64,000 nucleotides of DNA, from positions 27,944-91,943 of the forward strand of contig CAJUBQ010000006.1 in the NCBI GenBank assembly GCA_910584595.1, given 5' to 3'. The first letter of the stretch is position 1; the number at the start of each line of letters is the position of its first letter. The notes beneath the pieces are model-generated. The model was not told the origin of the DNA. It saw only the letters and a list, made by a program, of their open reading frames with translations, and made no database searches. Positions 16,899 through 24,867 of the stretch are shown here, one piece after another. Position numbers and translations under genes: made by a program. The DNA comes from an uncultured Eubacterium sp. (GTDB lineage: Bacteria > Bacillota > Clostridia > Lachnospirales > Lachnospiraceae).

Positions 16899-17762
16899 AT
16901 GTTAGTATCAGCAGCAGAAATGTTAAAAAAAGCAAAAGCCGGCCATTATGCAGTAGGACAGTTTAACATCAACAATCTGGAATGGACAAAATCCGTTTTG
17001 CTGACCGCAGAAGAATTAAAAAGTCCGGTTATTTTAGGCGTATCCGAAGGTGCAGGAAAATATATGACCGGATTTAAGACGGTTGCAGCAATGGTAAAAG
17101 CAATGGATGAAGAACTGGGAATTACGGTTCCGGTTGCTCTGCATTTGGATCATGGCACTTATGAAGGCTGCTACAAGTGTATTAAGGCAGGATTTACATC
17201 GATCATGTTTGACGGTTCCCATTATCCGATTGAGGAAAACGTAGCAAAGACAAAAGAATTGGTAGCAGTATCACATAATCTGGGACTGTCTATTGAAGCA
17301 GAAGTTGGTTCTATCGGCGGTGAAGAAGATGGCGTCGTAGGCATGGGCGAATGTGCTGATCCTGAAGAATGCAAATCCATTGCTGATCTGGGTGTGGACA
17401 TGCTGGCAGCAGGCATTGGCAATATCCATGGAAAATATCCGGAAAACTGGGCAGGATTAAGCTTTGAAACATTAGACGCCGTACAGCAAAAGACCGGTGA
17501 GATGCCGTTAGTGCTTCATGGTGGGACAGGGATTCCTGAGGATATGATTAAGAAAGCGATTTCACTCGGTGTTGCAAAGATCAATGTAAACACGGAATGT
17601 CAGCTGTCATTCCAGGAAGCGACCCGCAAATATGTAGAGGCCGGTAAAGATCTGGAAGGCAAGGGATTTGATCCACGTAAATTATTAGCTCCTGGCGCTG
17701 AAGCAATTAAAGCAACTGTGAAGGAAAAGATGGAATTATTTGGTTCTGTTGGCAAAGCTTAA
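16899..17762 (+). CDS. fba: Class II fructose-bisphosphate aldolase
   Basis: This zinc enzyme cleaves fructose-1,6-bisphosphate to dihydroxyacetone phosphate and glyceraldehyde-3-phosphate in glycolysis and runs the reverse reaction in gluconeogenesis. The 287-residue product shows the metal-binding HLDHGTY, the signature MFDGSHYPIEEN, EAEVGSIGGEEDG, NIHGKYP and the phosphate-binding VLHGGTGIP and INVNTE. The ATG at 16899 follows GATGGAGGAAAG. The gene is monocistronic, with its terminator at 17903. Confidence 0.97.
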   Translation: MLVSAAEMLKKAKAGHYAVGQFNINNLEWTKSVLLTAEELKSPVILGVSEGAGKYMTGFKTVAAMVKAMDEELGITVPVALHLDHGTYEGCYKCIKAGFTSIMFDGSHYPIEENVAKTKELVAVSHNLGLSIEAEVGSIGGEEDGVVGMGECADPEECKSIADLGVDMLAAGIGNIHGKYPENWAGLSFETLDAVQQKTGEMPLVLHGGTGIPEDMIKKAISLGVAKINVNTECQLSFQEATRKYVEAGKDLEGKGFDPRKLLAPGAEAIKATVKEKMELFGSVGKA

Positions 17763-17902
17763 AACAAGCCGTTTGATTTTTGGCAAAATTGCTGAAAAAA
17801 AGATGGCGGGAATAAAAAAATTAGAAACATATCCTAAAATAAAAATAAAGTATTGTATTTTTGATAAAATAGGTGTATGTTAATAGCAAGTAGAAAAGAA
17901 CG

Positions 17903-17937
17903 AGGATGTTCCAGAAAGGGGCATCCTTATTTTTTTT
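17903..17937 (+). terminator. Intrinsic terminator between fba and glnN
   Basis: AGGATGTTCC and GGGGCATCCT pair over 10 bp (two G-U pairs) around a 5-base loop and are followed by a run of T broken by one A (17927-17937). A weak TTGTAT-N17-TATGTT promoter-like pair at 17853-17881 precedes it, so it could also act as a leader attenuator for glnN. Confidence 0.8.
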
Positions 17938-18010
17938 CATCATATAATGTTACACGATTCAAATAAATGTCAGATACATATCCGTTGGGATTGGAAAGAA
18001 AGGAAAACAT

Positions 18011-20125
18011 ATGGGCGATTATTTTAATGTAGCAGATATTTTTGGAGAAAATGTGTTTAACGATTCCGTTATGCAGGCACGCCTTCCCAAAAAAGTTTAC
18101 AAAAAAATGAGAGAAATTATTGAAAATGGCGCAGAATTGGATTTGGCAACGGCGGATGTTGTTGCGCATGAGATGAAGGAGTGGGCGATTGAGAAAGGCG
18201 CTACGCACTATACACACTGGTTCCAGCCATTGACAGGAGTGACTGCCGAAAAACATGATTCTTTTATTACAGCTCCGATGTCTACAGGCAAAGTGTTGAT
18301 GAGTTTTTCCGGTAAAGAGCTGATTAAAGGCGAACCGGATGCATCTTCTTTCCCATCCGGCGGTCTTAGGGCTACGTTTGAAGCCAGAGGTTATACTGCG
18401 TGGGACTGCACGTCTCCGGCATTTGTCAGACAGGATGCGGCAGGTGCAACGCTTTGTATTCCTACGGCATTTTGTTCTTATACTGGAGAAGCGCTGGATC
18501 AGAAAACGCCGCTGCTGCGTTCCATGGAAGCAATCAGTGACCAGGCGGTACGGCTGATTCGTTTATTCGGCAATACGACATCCAAAAAAGTTATTCCATC
18601 CGTAGGGCCGGAGCAGGAATATTTTATTGTAGACAGAGAAAAGTACCTGCAGAGAAAAGATCTTATCTTTACCGGACGTACGTTGTTTGGCGCAATGCCG
18701 CCAAAGGGTCAGGAAATGGACGATCATTATTTTGGCGCGATTCGTGAACGGATTGCGGCTTATATGAAAGATGTAAATAAAGAGCTGTGGAGACTTGGGG
18801 TGTCTGCAAAGACACAGCATAATGAAGTGGCTCCTGCACAGCATGAGCTGGCGCCAATTTATGCCGAATGCAACATTGCAGTAGATGATAATCATCTGAT
18901 TATGGAAACACTGAAAAAAGTAGCCGGACGTCATGGACTGCAATGCCTGCTTCATGAGAAACCGTTTGCAGGCGTTAACGGTTCCGGAAAACATAATAAC
19001 TGGTCGCTTGTTACAAATGATGGTATTAATTTGTTAGAACCGGGTGTGACGCCACATGAAAATATTCAATTTTTATTAGTGCTTGTCTGCATTTTAAAGG
19101 CAGTTGATAAACATGCTGCTTTGCTTCGTGCATCAGCCTCAGATGTAGGAAATGATCACAGACTGGGAGCAAATGAAGCGCCGCCGGCGATTTTATCCGT
19201 ATTTTTAGGTGAGCAGCTGGAAGATGTTATCTCACAGCTGATAAGTACAGGTATGGCAACGCATTCCATCAAACGGCAAATGCTGGAAACCGGTGTTAAG
19301 ACGCTGCCGGATTTTAGAAAGGATGCGACCGACCGCAACCGTACTTCGCCATTTGCATTTACCGGAAACAAATTTGAGTTCCGTATGGTTGGCTCTCAAG
19401 ATTCTGTAGCACAGTCAAATGTAGTTTTGAATACGATTGTTGCTGAGGCATTTTCAGAAGCATGTGATGTTTTGGAAAAAGCGGATGATTTTAATGAGGC
19501 AGTTCATGATCTGATTAAAGAGTATGCAGTCGAACATCAGAGAATTATTTTTAATGGCAATGGATATTCGGATGAATGGGTGGAAGAAGCCGCAAAACGA
19601 GGTCTTCCAAATATCAAGTCTATGGTAGATGCCATTCCTGCTTACACGGCAGAAGGATCGGTTGCTGTATTTGAGAAATTTAACGTATTTACGAAAGCTG
19701 AGCTGGAGTCCCGTGTAGAGATCGAATACGAGACTTATGCCAAGACAATCAATATCGAAGCGAAAGCAATGATTGATATTGCAGGAAAACAGATTATTCC
19801 ATCTGTGATTAAGTATACAACAGCGCTGGCAGCATCGATTAATAGTGTAAAAGCTGCGTGTGATGCGGATGTCAGCGTACAGACAGAATTATTAAAAGAA
19901 GTATCCGCATTACTGACAGATACACGGACAGCGCTGAAAAAACTAATGGAAGCAGATGCGGTTGGTTCTGCAATGGAAGAAGGCCGCGAGCGGGCGGTTT
20001 ATTACAGAGATGTAATTAAAGCGGCAATGGAGGAATTGCGCACACCGGTGGATAAGCTGGAAATGATGGTGGATAAAGATATGTGGCCAATGCCGTCATA
20101 TGGAGATTTGATTTTTGAAGTTTAA
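18011..20125 (+). CDS. glnN: Type III glutamine synthetase
   Basis: This enzyme makes glutamine from glutamate, ammonia and ATP. The 704-residue length and the N-terminal pattern (MGDYFNVADIFGENVFND) identify the GSIII class found in Clostridia and Bacteroidetes rather than the 440-residue GSI. Catalytic-domain motifs visible are VGPEQEYFIVD, HNEVAPAQHE, NGSGKHNNWS (ATP/metal loop) and NRTSPFAFTGNKFEFR. The ATG at 18011 follows AAAGGAAAAC. It is a single-gene unit closed by a strong terminator at 20175. Confidence 0.96.
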   Translation: MGDYFNVADIFGENVFNDSVMQARLPKKVYKKMREIIENGAELDLATADVVAHEMKEWAIEKGATHYTHWFQPLTGVTAEKHDSFITAPMSTGKVLMSFSGKELIKGEPDASSFPSGGLRATFEARGYTAWDCTSPAFVRQDAAGATLCIPTAFCSYTGEALDQKTPLLRSMEAISDQAVRLIRLFGNTTSKKVIPSVGPEQEYFIVDREKYLQRKDLIFTGRTLFGAMPPKGQEMDDHYFGAIRERIAAYMKDVNKELWRLGVSAKTQHNEVAPAQHELAPIYAECNIAVDDNHLIMETLKKVAGRHGLQCLLHEKPFAGVNGSGKHNNWSLVTNDGINLLEPGVTPHENIQFLLVLVCILKAVDKHAALLRASASDVGNDHRLGANEAPPAILSVFLGEQLEDVISQLISTGMATHSIKRQMLETGVKTLPDFRKDATDRNRTSPFAFTGNKFEFRMVGSQDSVAQSNVVLNTIVAEAFSEACDVLEKADDFNEAVHDLIKEYAVEHQRIIFNGNGYSDEWVEEAAKRGLPNIKSMVDAIPAYTAEGSVAVFEKFNVFTKAELESRVEIEYETYAKTINIEAKAMIDIAGKQIIPSVIKYTTALAASINSVKAACDADVSVQTELLKEVSALLTDTRTALKKLMEADAVGSAMEEGRERAVYYRDVIKAAMEELRTPVDKLEMMVDKDMWPMPSYGDLIFEV

Positions 20126-20174
20126 CAGACAGATGCAATCATCATTCCTTTATTAATATAGATGCAGAGAAAAG

Positions 20175-20200
20175 AGTCCGGCGGGAGCCGGACTTTTTTT
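20175..20200 (+). terminator. Intrinsic terminator of glnN
   Basis: AGTCCGGC-GGGA-GCCGGACT is a perfect 8-bp GC-rich stem followed by an unbroken T-run to 20200. Confidence 0.95.
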
Positions 20201-20527
20201 CTTATAGAATATTGCAATACTCAGGAACTGTAAAGAAAAAACAACATATCACAGTTCAGGTATCCCAATATTAAAAAAATTACAATGAATCATTATAAAT
20301 ACAAAAAGTGAAAATACTGTTGGTAACGGAACAAGCTTTACATTTTTTGAAAAGTAATATCAAATAAAACAAAAACAGCATATTTTATAAAGCATTTGTA
20401 CAAATCTGCCGATATAGAAATTATTAACATACATAAACGGTAAACGGATTTACCGTACGCAGAAAAGGAAAACAGTAACAGCATCAGTTTATCTGAACTG
20501 TTACAAAAGATCAGGGAGGATGACGGT
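20201..20527. other. Gene-free stretch with small hairpins
   Basis: No gene is supported here. It contains a decayed GGAACTGTAAAG ... ACAGTTC repeat (about 20223-20256), a perfect ACGGTAAA-CGGA-TTTACCGT hairpin (20437-20456) and copy D of the GTAACAG element (20475-20504). The ribosome binding site of the next gene is at its right edge. Confidence 0.6.
20475..20504 (+). repeat. Dispersed GTAACAG/CTGTTAC element, copy D (partial)
   Basis: GTAACAG (20475-20481) and CTGTTAC (20498-20504) flank a diverged centre. The right 16 bases (TTATCTGAACTGTTAC) are identical to copy A at 14775-14790. The upstream CCAGCC/GGCTGG hairpin of copies A and B is missing. Confidence 0.65.
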
Positions 20528-21358
20528 ATGGGTATGATGATCGGTGTAACAAATACAGGCAGAGCAGTAATTCAAATTAAAAAACCGGATGGAACTGTAG
20601 CAGGGTCTATCAGTTTTTCTAAATCAGGCCAGAAAAAAACAAAGAAGCTGAATTATAATTTTAAAGCAGTATCAGCGCAAATATTGCTGTCTAAAACATC
20701 GAACAGCGCCAGAAAGGCGGTAACAAAGGCACGCGGAACAGTCGCTATGCTTTTGCGAAAAGTAAGTCTTGGAGAATATGATGATTTGGATCTGGAACAT
20801 GCGATTATACATGCGAGGAAAATGGAGCGCATTGCCAAAAAGAGAGAAAAGCATTTAAAACAGGAAGAACAGATCGAACAAAAAGGCAAGACAGAAGAAA
20901 CTGAAGATCTTATTATGGAAGAACTGGAGGAGCGGTCAGAGGAACAGGAAGAACTGGAGCTGACGGAGGAGGAACTGCAGCGGCTAATGGAAGAGTACGA
21001 GCAATTGATGAAAGAATCGATGGAGGATTTGGCTGAAGAAATGGCTGAAGATTTTATTGACGAATTGTCAAAAGAATACACTGGCGCCGTATATGCGATG
21101 GAGCCGCAGGAGCTGGAAGAATTAAAGCAAAAGCACAGGTCGGATGAGATGCGTGCGATTGCGGATGCGGATATGAAGTATTTAAGGGCAATGTTTAACA
21201 AACTGGAAAAAGAAAAACAGGCAGTTTCCAGCGGCGCGAACAATTTTTCGAATGCTCCGGCGGGGGTTTCGCTTGAAATATCAGGACTGGATATACCGGT
21301 GGAGATGCCGCCGGTACCTGAGATCGTACAAGGGACAAACATTGATTTTTCGTTGTGA
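20528..21358 (+). CDS. Hypothetical Glu/Lys-rich coiled protein, 276 aa
   Basis: I do not recognise a named family. The first ~75 residues are basic and beta-like (GRAVIQIKKPDGTVAGSISF, then KKTKKLNYNFKAVSAQ). Residues ~95-190 are a very acidic, helix-favouring stretch with a long Glu-rich run and likely coiled coil. The last 40 residues are hydrophobic and proline-bearing (VEMPPVPEIVQG). There is no signal peptide or membrane segment, so a cytoplasmic or structural role is likely. GGGAGG precedes the ATG at 20528; nearby in-frame ATGs make the exact start uncertain by 2-3 codons. It stands alone, with the lrgA promoter immediately downstream. Confidence 0.72.
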   Translation: MGMMIGVTNTGRAVIQIKKPDGTVAGSISFSKSGQKKTKKLNYNFKAVSAQILLSKTSNSARKAVTKARGTVAMLLRKVSLGEYDDLDLEHAIIHARKMERIAKKREKHLKQEEQIEQKGKTEETEDLIMEELEERSEEQEELELTEEELQRLMEEYEQLMKESMEDLAEEMAEDFIDELSKEYTGAVYAMEPQELEELKQKHRSDEMRAIADADMKYLRAMFNKLEKEKQAVSSGANNFSNAPAGVSLEISGLDIPVEMPPVPEIVQGTNIDFSL

Positions 21359-21365
21359 GTGATAC

Positions 21366-21411
21366 TTGACATTTTATTATAAATGATCTATGCTATACTG
21401 GTACTACCAGT
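21366..21411 (+). promoter_or_regulatory. lrgAB-gntR promoter with FadR/PdhR-type operator
   Basis: TTGACA (21366-21371), a 17-bp spacer and TATGCT (21389-21394) are followed at once by ACTGGT-ACT-ACCAGT (21397-21411), a perfect 15-bp palindrome that would cover the transcription start. TGGT-N3-ACCA is the typical site of FadR-subfamily GntR regulators such as PdhR, and the third gene of the operon encodes such a regulator. Confidence 0.72.
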
Positions 21412-21427
21412 TAGGAGATGATTATTT

Positions 21428-21784
21428 ATGAAATATTTACGCCAATTCAGTATTATTTTGTTAGTCTCATTTCTTGGTGAGATTGCGCATATTCTGCTCC
21501 CGCTTCCGATTCCGGCCAGCGTCTATGGACTTATGATGATGTTTTTTGCATTGTGTATGGGAATGATAAAACTGGATCAGGTAAAAGAAGCGGCGAGTTT
21601 TCTGATTGAAATTATGCCTGTTATGTTTCTTCCGGCAGCAGCAGGACTTTTGGATTCCTGGTCAATTCTGAAACCTGTTTGTCTGCCTGTCCTGGTGATT
21701 ACTGTAATTACAACTGTTGTTGTAATGGCGGTGAGCGGGCGAATGACTCAATTTCTTATACGAAAAGAAAAAGCAAAAAAATAA
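21428..21784 (+). CDS. lrgA: CidA/LrgA family membrane protein
   Basis: This 118-residue protein has four hydrophobic segments, with PIPASVYGLMMMFFALCMGMIKL and PVMFLPAAAGLLDSW, the family signatures. LrgA and LrgB form a two-component membrane system, first described as an antiholin-like regulator of murein hydrolase and later shown in Bacillus and Streptococcus to import pyruvate. GGAGATGATT precedes the ATG. It is the first gene of a three-gene operon with lrgB and a GntR regulator. Confidence 0.92.
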   Translation: MKYLRQFSIILLVSFLGEIAHILLPLPIPASVYGLMMMFFALCMGMIKLDQVKEAASFLIEIMPVMFLPAAAGLLDSWSILKPVCLPVLVITVITTVVVMAVSGRMTQFLIRKEKAKK

Positions 21785-21821
21785 ATCCAGAGCATGCGTG
21801 TTATTTAGAACGGAGAAGAAC

Positions 21822-22514
21822 ATGAAAGAATTTTTAACGGATTCCATTTTTTTTGGTGCATTTATTTGCCTGGTCAGTTATGAAATCGGCCTTATTGTGA
21901 AAAGAAAATTTCGGCTCGCCCTGCTAAATCCTTTGCTGATCGGAACGGTCTGCGTCATTGCAGTTCTTGTGCTGTTAAAAACGGAATACAGTCAGTTTCA
22001 GGAAAGCGCGAAATATCTTAGTTATCTGCTTACGCCGGCTACCGTATGTCTGGCAATTCCTCTTTATCAGCAAGTAGAGCTGCTTAAGAGAAATTTTAAG
22101 GCAATTGCAGGCGGGATTGCTGCGGGAGTTTTTGCAAGTCTCTTTAGTGTTTTTCTGTTGTCAAGACTGTTTTCGTTGAATCATGAACAATATGTGACCA
22201 TGCTGCCGAAGTCTATTACTACCGCAATCGGTATGGATGTATCAAAAGAATTGGGTGGTATCGAAACAATTACGGTTGCCGTTATCATTATTACAGGCAT
22301 TCTTGGAAATATATTGGCAGAGTTTGTATGCAAACTGTTTCGGATACAGGAACCAATTGCAAAAGGAATCGCGATCGGCGCGTCTTCCCATGCGATCGGC
22401 ACTGTAAAAGCTATGGAAATCGGAGAAACTGAAGGGGCAATGAGCAGTCTTGCCATTGCAGTAGCCGGACTATTGACAGTGCTGGGAGCTTCTTTTTTTG
22501 CCAATCTGATTTAA
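21822..22514 (+). CDS. lrgB: LrgB family membrane protein (pyruvate-uptake/antiholin partner)
   Basis: The 230-residue polytopic protein carries the LrgB signature MLPKSITTAIGMDVSKELGG and the C-terminal GIAIGASSHAIGTVKAMEIG. It works with LrgA in the membrane. The ATG at 21822, seven bases after CGGAG, is preferred to a GTG eight codons upstream. The gap to lrgA is 37 bp and to gntR 23 bp, so one transcript is likely. Confidence 0.93.
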   Translation: MKEFLTDSIFFGAFICLVSYEIGLIVKRKFRLALLNPLLIGTVCVIAVLVLLKTEYSQFQESAKYLSYLLTPATVCLAIPLYQQVELLKRNFKAIAGGIAAGVFASLFSVFLLSRLFSLNHEQYVTMLPKSITTAIGMDVSKELGGIETITVAVIIITGILGNILAEFVCKLFRIQEPIAKGIAIGASSHAIGTVKAMEIGETEGAMSSLAIAVAGLLTVLGASFFANLI

Positions 22515-22537
22515 AGCTGAAAAGGAATGATAGATTT

Positions 22538-23293
22538 ATGGATCACTTAACGAAGCAATTATCCAATACCAGCCAAAGTGAAAAAGTATACTTTACAGTT
22601 ATCGAATATATTCAGACGCTTGTGCAAAACGGTCATCTTAAGCTTGGGGATAAACTGCCTTCTGAAAGGCAGCTTATGGCGACGCTTGGTCTGAGCAGAA
22701 ATTCTATCCGTGAAGCTTTAAGAAGTCTTGAAAATATTGGAATCATTGAAAGCCGGCATGGACAAGGAAATTATCTTGTCAACCATGCCGGCAAAAGTCT
22801 TGGGAGTATGTTTTCTTTACTGCTTTCTATGAATGAATGCAGCTGTTTTGAAATACGCCAGCTCCGGAGAATGCTGGAAACGGATGCCTGTCTGCTCGCT
22901 GCAAAACAGGCAAAAGATACAGATATTCAGGCGCTTTCCGATATTCTATCCAAAATGGCAGACAGCTGTATGCAGGAGCGGGCACAGCTGGATAAACATT
23001 TTCATGATACGATCATTCAAATATGCGGCAATCGGCTGCTTATGCTGTTAAACGAAACATTATCCCAATTGTTTGAAAGCTCTATTCATGAAATTTTAAC
23101 AGACATATCAGCCAAAGATTGGAAAGAGCTTCTTATTTGTCATATAACCATTTACGAAAGTCTGAGAACCCGAAATTTGCCGGATTGCACAACTGCTGTT
23201 ATGGCTCATTACGACTTTATTGACGTTCTGCTCAAAAAATATGAACATCAGACCTCTATGGAAGATTCGCCGCCGCCAATAAAACAATTGTGA
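22538..23293 (+). CDS. GntR-family regulator, FadR subfamily
   Basis: The 251-residue protein has an N-terminal winged helix (GDKLPSERQLMATLGLSRNS, then IREALRSLENIGIIESRHGQG) and an all-helical FadR C-terminal domain of the FCD type, which usually binds carboxylic acids through a metal. Members such as PdhR, LldR and LutR sense pyruvate, lactate or related acids. Its position after lrgAB and the matching operator at 21397 suggest that it controls its own operon. The last 46 bp overlap, tail to tail, the 3' end of the convergent MATE gene. Confidence 0.92.
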   Translation: MDHLTKQLSNTSQSEKVYFTVIEYIQTLVQNGHLKLGDKLPSERQLMATLGLSRNSIREALRSLENIGIIESRHGQGNYLVNHAGKSLGSMFSLLLSMNECSCFEIRQLRRMLETDACLLAAKQAKDTDIQALSDILSKMADSCMQERAQLDKHFHDTIIQICGNRLLMLLNETLSQLFESSIHEILTDISAKDWKELLICHITIYESLRTRNLPDCTTAVMAHYDFIDVLLKKYEHQTSMEDSPPPIKQL

Positions 23294-24612
23294 AACGATT
23301 TGCGGTATACAAAACAGGCGAATGCCGCAGTTACGAATTCGGTAAAGCAAAATGCGTACCATACCCCGTCTGCCTGTACAAAGCGGCTGAATAAAAATGC
23401 CGCCGGAATAATTACAACTACATATCGTGCCAACGATATATACAAAGAAGGGGCGCCTTTTCCAAGTCCCTCCAGCACGCCGGAGCAGGTAACCGATACG
23501 GCTGAAACAATAAATCCAAAACTGATAATATGCAGCGCCGTTACGCCCATTTCGATCGTTTGCGGATTGGAAGTAAACAGTCCGATTAATTGTTTTGGCA
23601 TGATCCAGGATAAGGCTGTTCCTATAAGCATTACCCCTATTGTCAGTTTTAAAGTCGTTTGGAAAATCTGTGTTACACGCTTAAATTCTCCTGCTCCATA
23701 ATTATAGCCCACTAAAGGACGGATTCCCTGAATAATTCCATTTGCAGTCAGATAAATAAATGTCTGCAGCTTATAATAAGCGCCCAGTACCAGCACATAT
23801 TTTTCTGAAAAAGCAGCCAGAATGCCATTTAACGCAGAGATCAAAAGAGACGGCAGCGCCAGATTCAGCATAGCCGGAACACCGACTGCATATAGCTTTG
23901 TCGTTACTTCCTGATCTGCACAAAGGTATTTTTTTGCAATTTTTACAGGAATCGGCCGGATGATATAAAGAAGCACATATACTGCCACGGTCACGCATTG
24001 TCCGATGCCGGTTGCATATGCAGCGCCTGCAGCGCCCATAACCGGAAAAAATCCGATTCCAAAAATCATCAGAGGGTCTAAAATAATATTTGTAAGAAAT
24101 CCGCACATCATACAAAACATCGTTATCTTCATGCTGCCGACAGCCTGAAAAATTTTTTCAAAAGAAAGGCTGAGTGCAATCATCGGTGCAAATAAAAACG
24201 CCCGGTTCGAATAAATTAATGCCTGTTGAATAATCTCTTCCACCGGCGTAAATGCACGTAAAAACATTGGCATTGCCGCAATGCATATGCCTGCCAGCGC
24301 AATCCCATGTATCAAATTTAAACACAAACCCTGTGTCGCCGCTCTGTATGCTTTTTCTTTTTGCTGTGCGCCAAGGTAAAAAGCAGTCACTGCATTAATG
24401 CCAATTCCAAATCCGATTGTTACTGCATTAATCAGATTTTGTACCGGAAACACCAATGCAAGCGCAGTCATCGCATCTTCGCTGTACTGAGCGACAAAAT
24501 AACTGTCAACAATATTGTACAGGGAATTTACTGCCATCGATAATACCATTGGCAGCGCCATCGATAATACAAGCGGCAATATTTTTCTTTCTTTCATAAA
24601 TGTCTGTTCCAT
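23248..24612 (-). CDS. MATE-family efflux transporter
   Basis: The 454-residue protein has about 12 membrane segments and MATE hallmarks (LPMVLSMAVNSLYNIVDSYF, then QGIRPLVGYNYGAGEFKRV). Its substrate is unknown; MATE pumps use Na+ or H+ gradients. AAGGAGG lies eight bases before the ATG at 24612; the in-frame ATG 27 codons upstream lacks such a site. Its C-terminal codons overlap the 3' end of the gntR gene on the other strand. It has the same fold as the pump at 13251 but is clearly diverged. Confidence 0.93.
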   Translation of the reverse strand: MEQTFMKERKILPLVLSMALPMVLSMAVNSLYNIVDSYFVAQYSEDAMTALALVFPVQNLINAVTIGFGIGINAVTAFYLGAQQKEKAYRAATQGLCLNLIHGIALAGICIAAMPMFLRAFTPVEEIIQQALIYSNRAFLFAPMIALSLSFEKIFQAVGSMKITMFCMMCGFLTNIILDPLMIFGIGFFPVMGAAGAAYATGIGQCVTVAVYVLLYIIRPIPVKIAKKYLCADQEVTTKLYAVGVPAMLNLALPSLLISALNGILAAFSEKYVLVLGAYYKLQTFIYLTANGIIQGIRPLVGYNYGAGEFKRVTQIFQTTLKLTIGVMLIGTALSWIMPKQLIGLFTSNPQTIEMGVTALHIISFGFIVSAVSVTCSGVLEGLGKGAPSLYISLARYVVVIIPAAFLFSRFVQADGVWYAFCFTEFVTAAFACFVYRKSFHNCFIGGGESSIEV

Positions 24613-24808
24613 TGTGTACCTCCTTGTTTTCCTTGTAATATTAGAATGTTTCTTTTTGTGCAAAATAAAACCACATACCTGTAATAGATACATATAAATT
24701 CTGCTTCCATGAACTTATATGTTCTGTACAGTTATGTGGCGAAAAAAGATTGCTTCTATCATACATAAATGATGATTAAAATTCTGAAAAAATCTTGAAA
24801 AATCCACT

Positions 24809-24842
24809 CCCATACCCGTCGTATGCCAACGTCTGCTATGGG
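24809..24842 (-). terminator. Possible weak terminator of the GGDEF/EAL gene
   Basis: CCCATA and TATGGG arms flank a 22-base loop on the minus strand, 26 bp past the stop at 24868, with T-rich sequence beyond. The stem is short. Confidence 0.35.
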
Positions 24843-24867
24843 TTTTAGAAATCGTGATTAGCTGCTG

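Noticed and set aside
20653..21372. 239-codon minus-strand frame rich in Ser
   Set aside because: The Ser-rich composition is the complement of Glu/Lys codons in the + strand gene at 20528; it has no ribosome binding site and overlaps the lrgA promoter.
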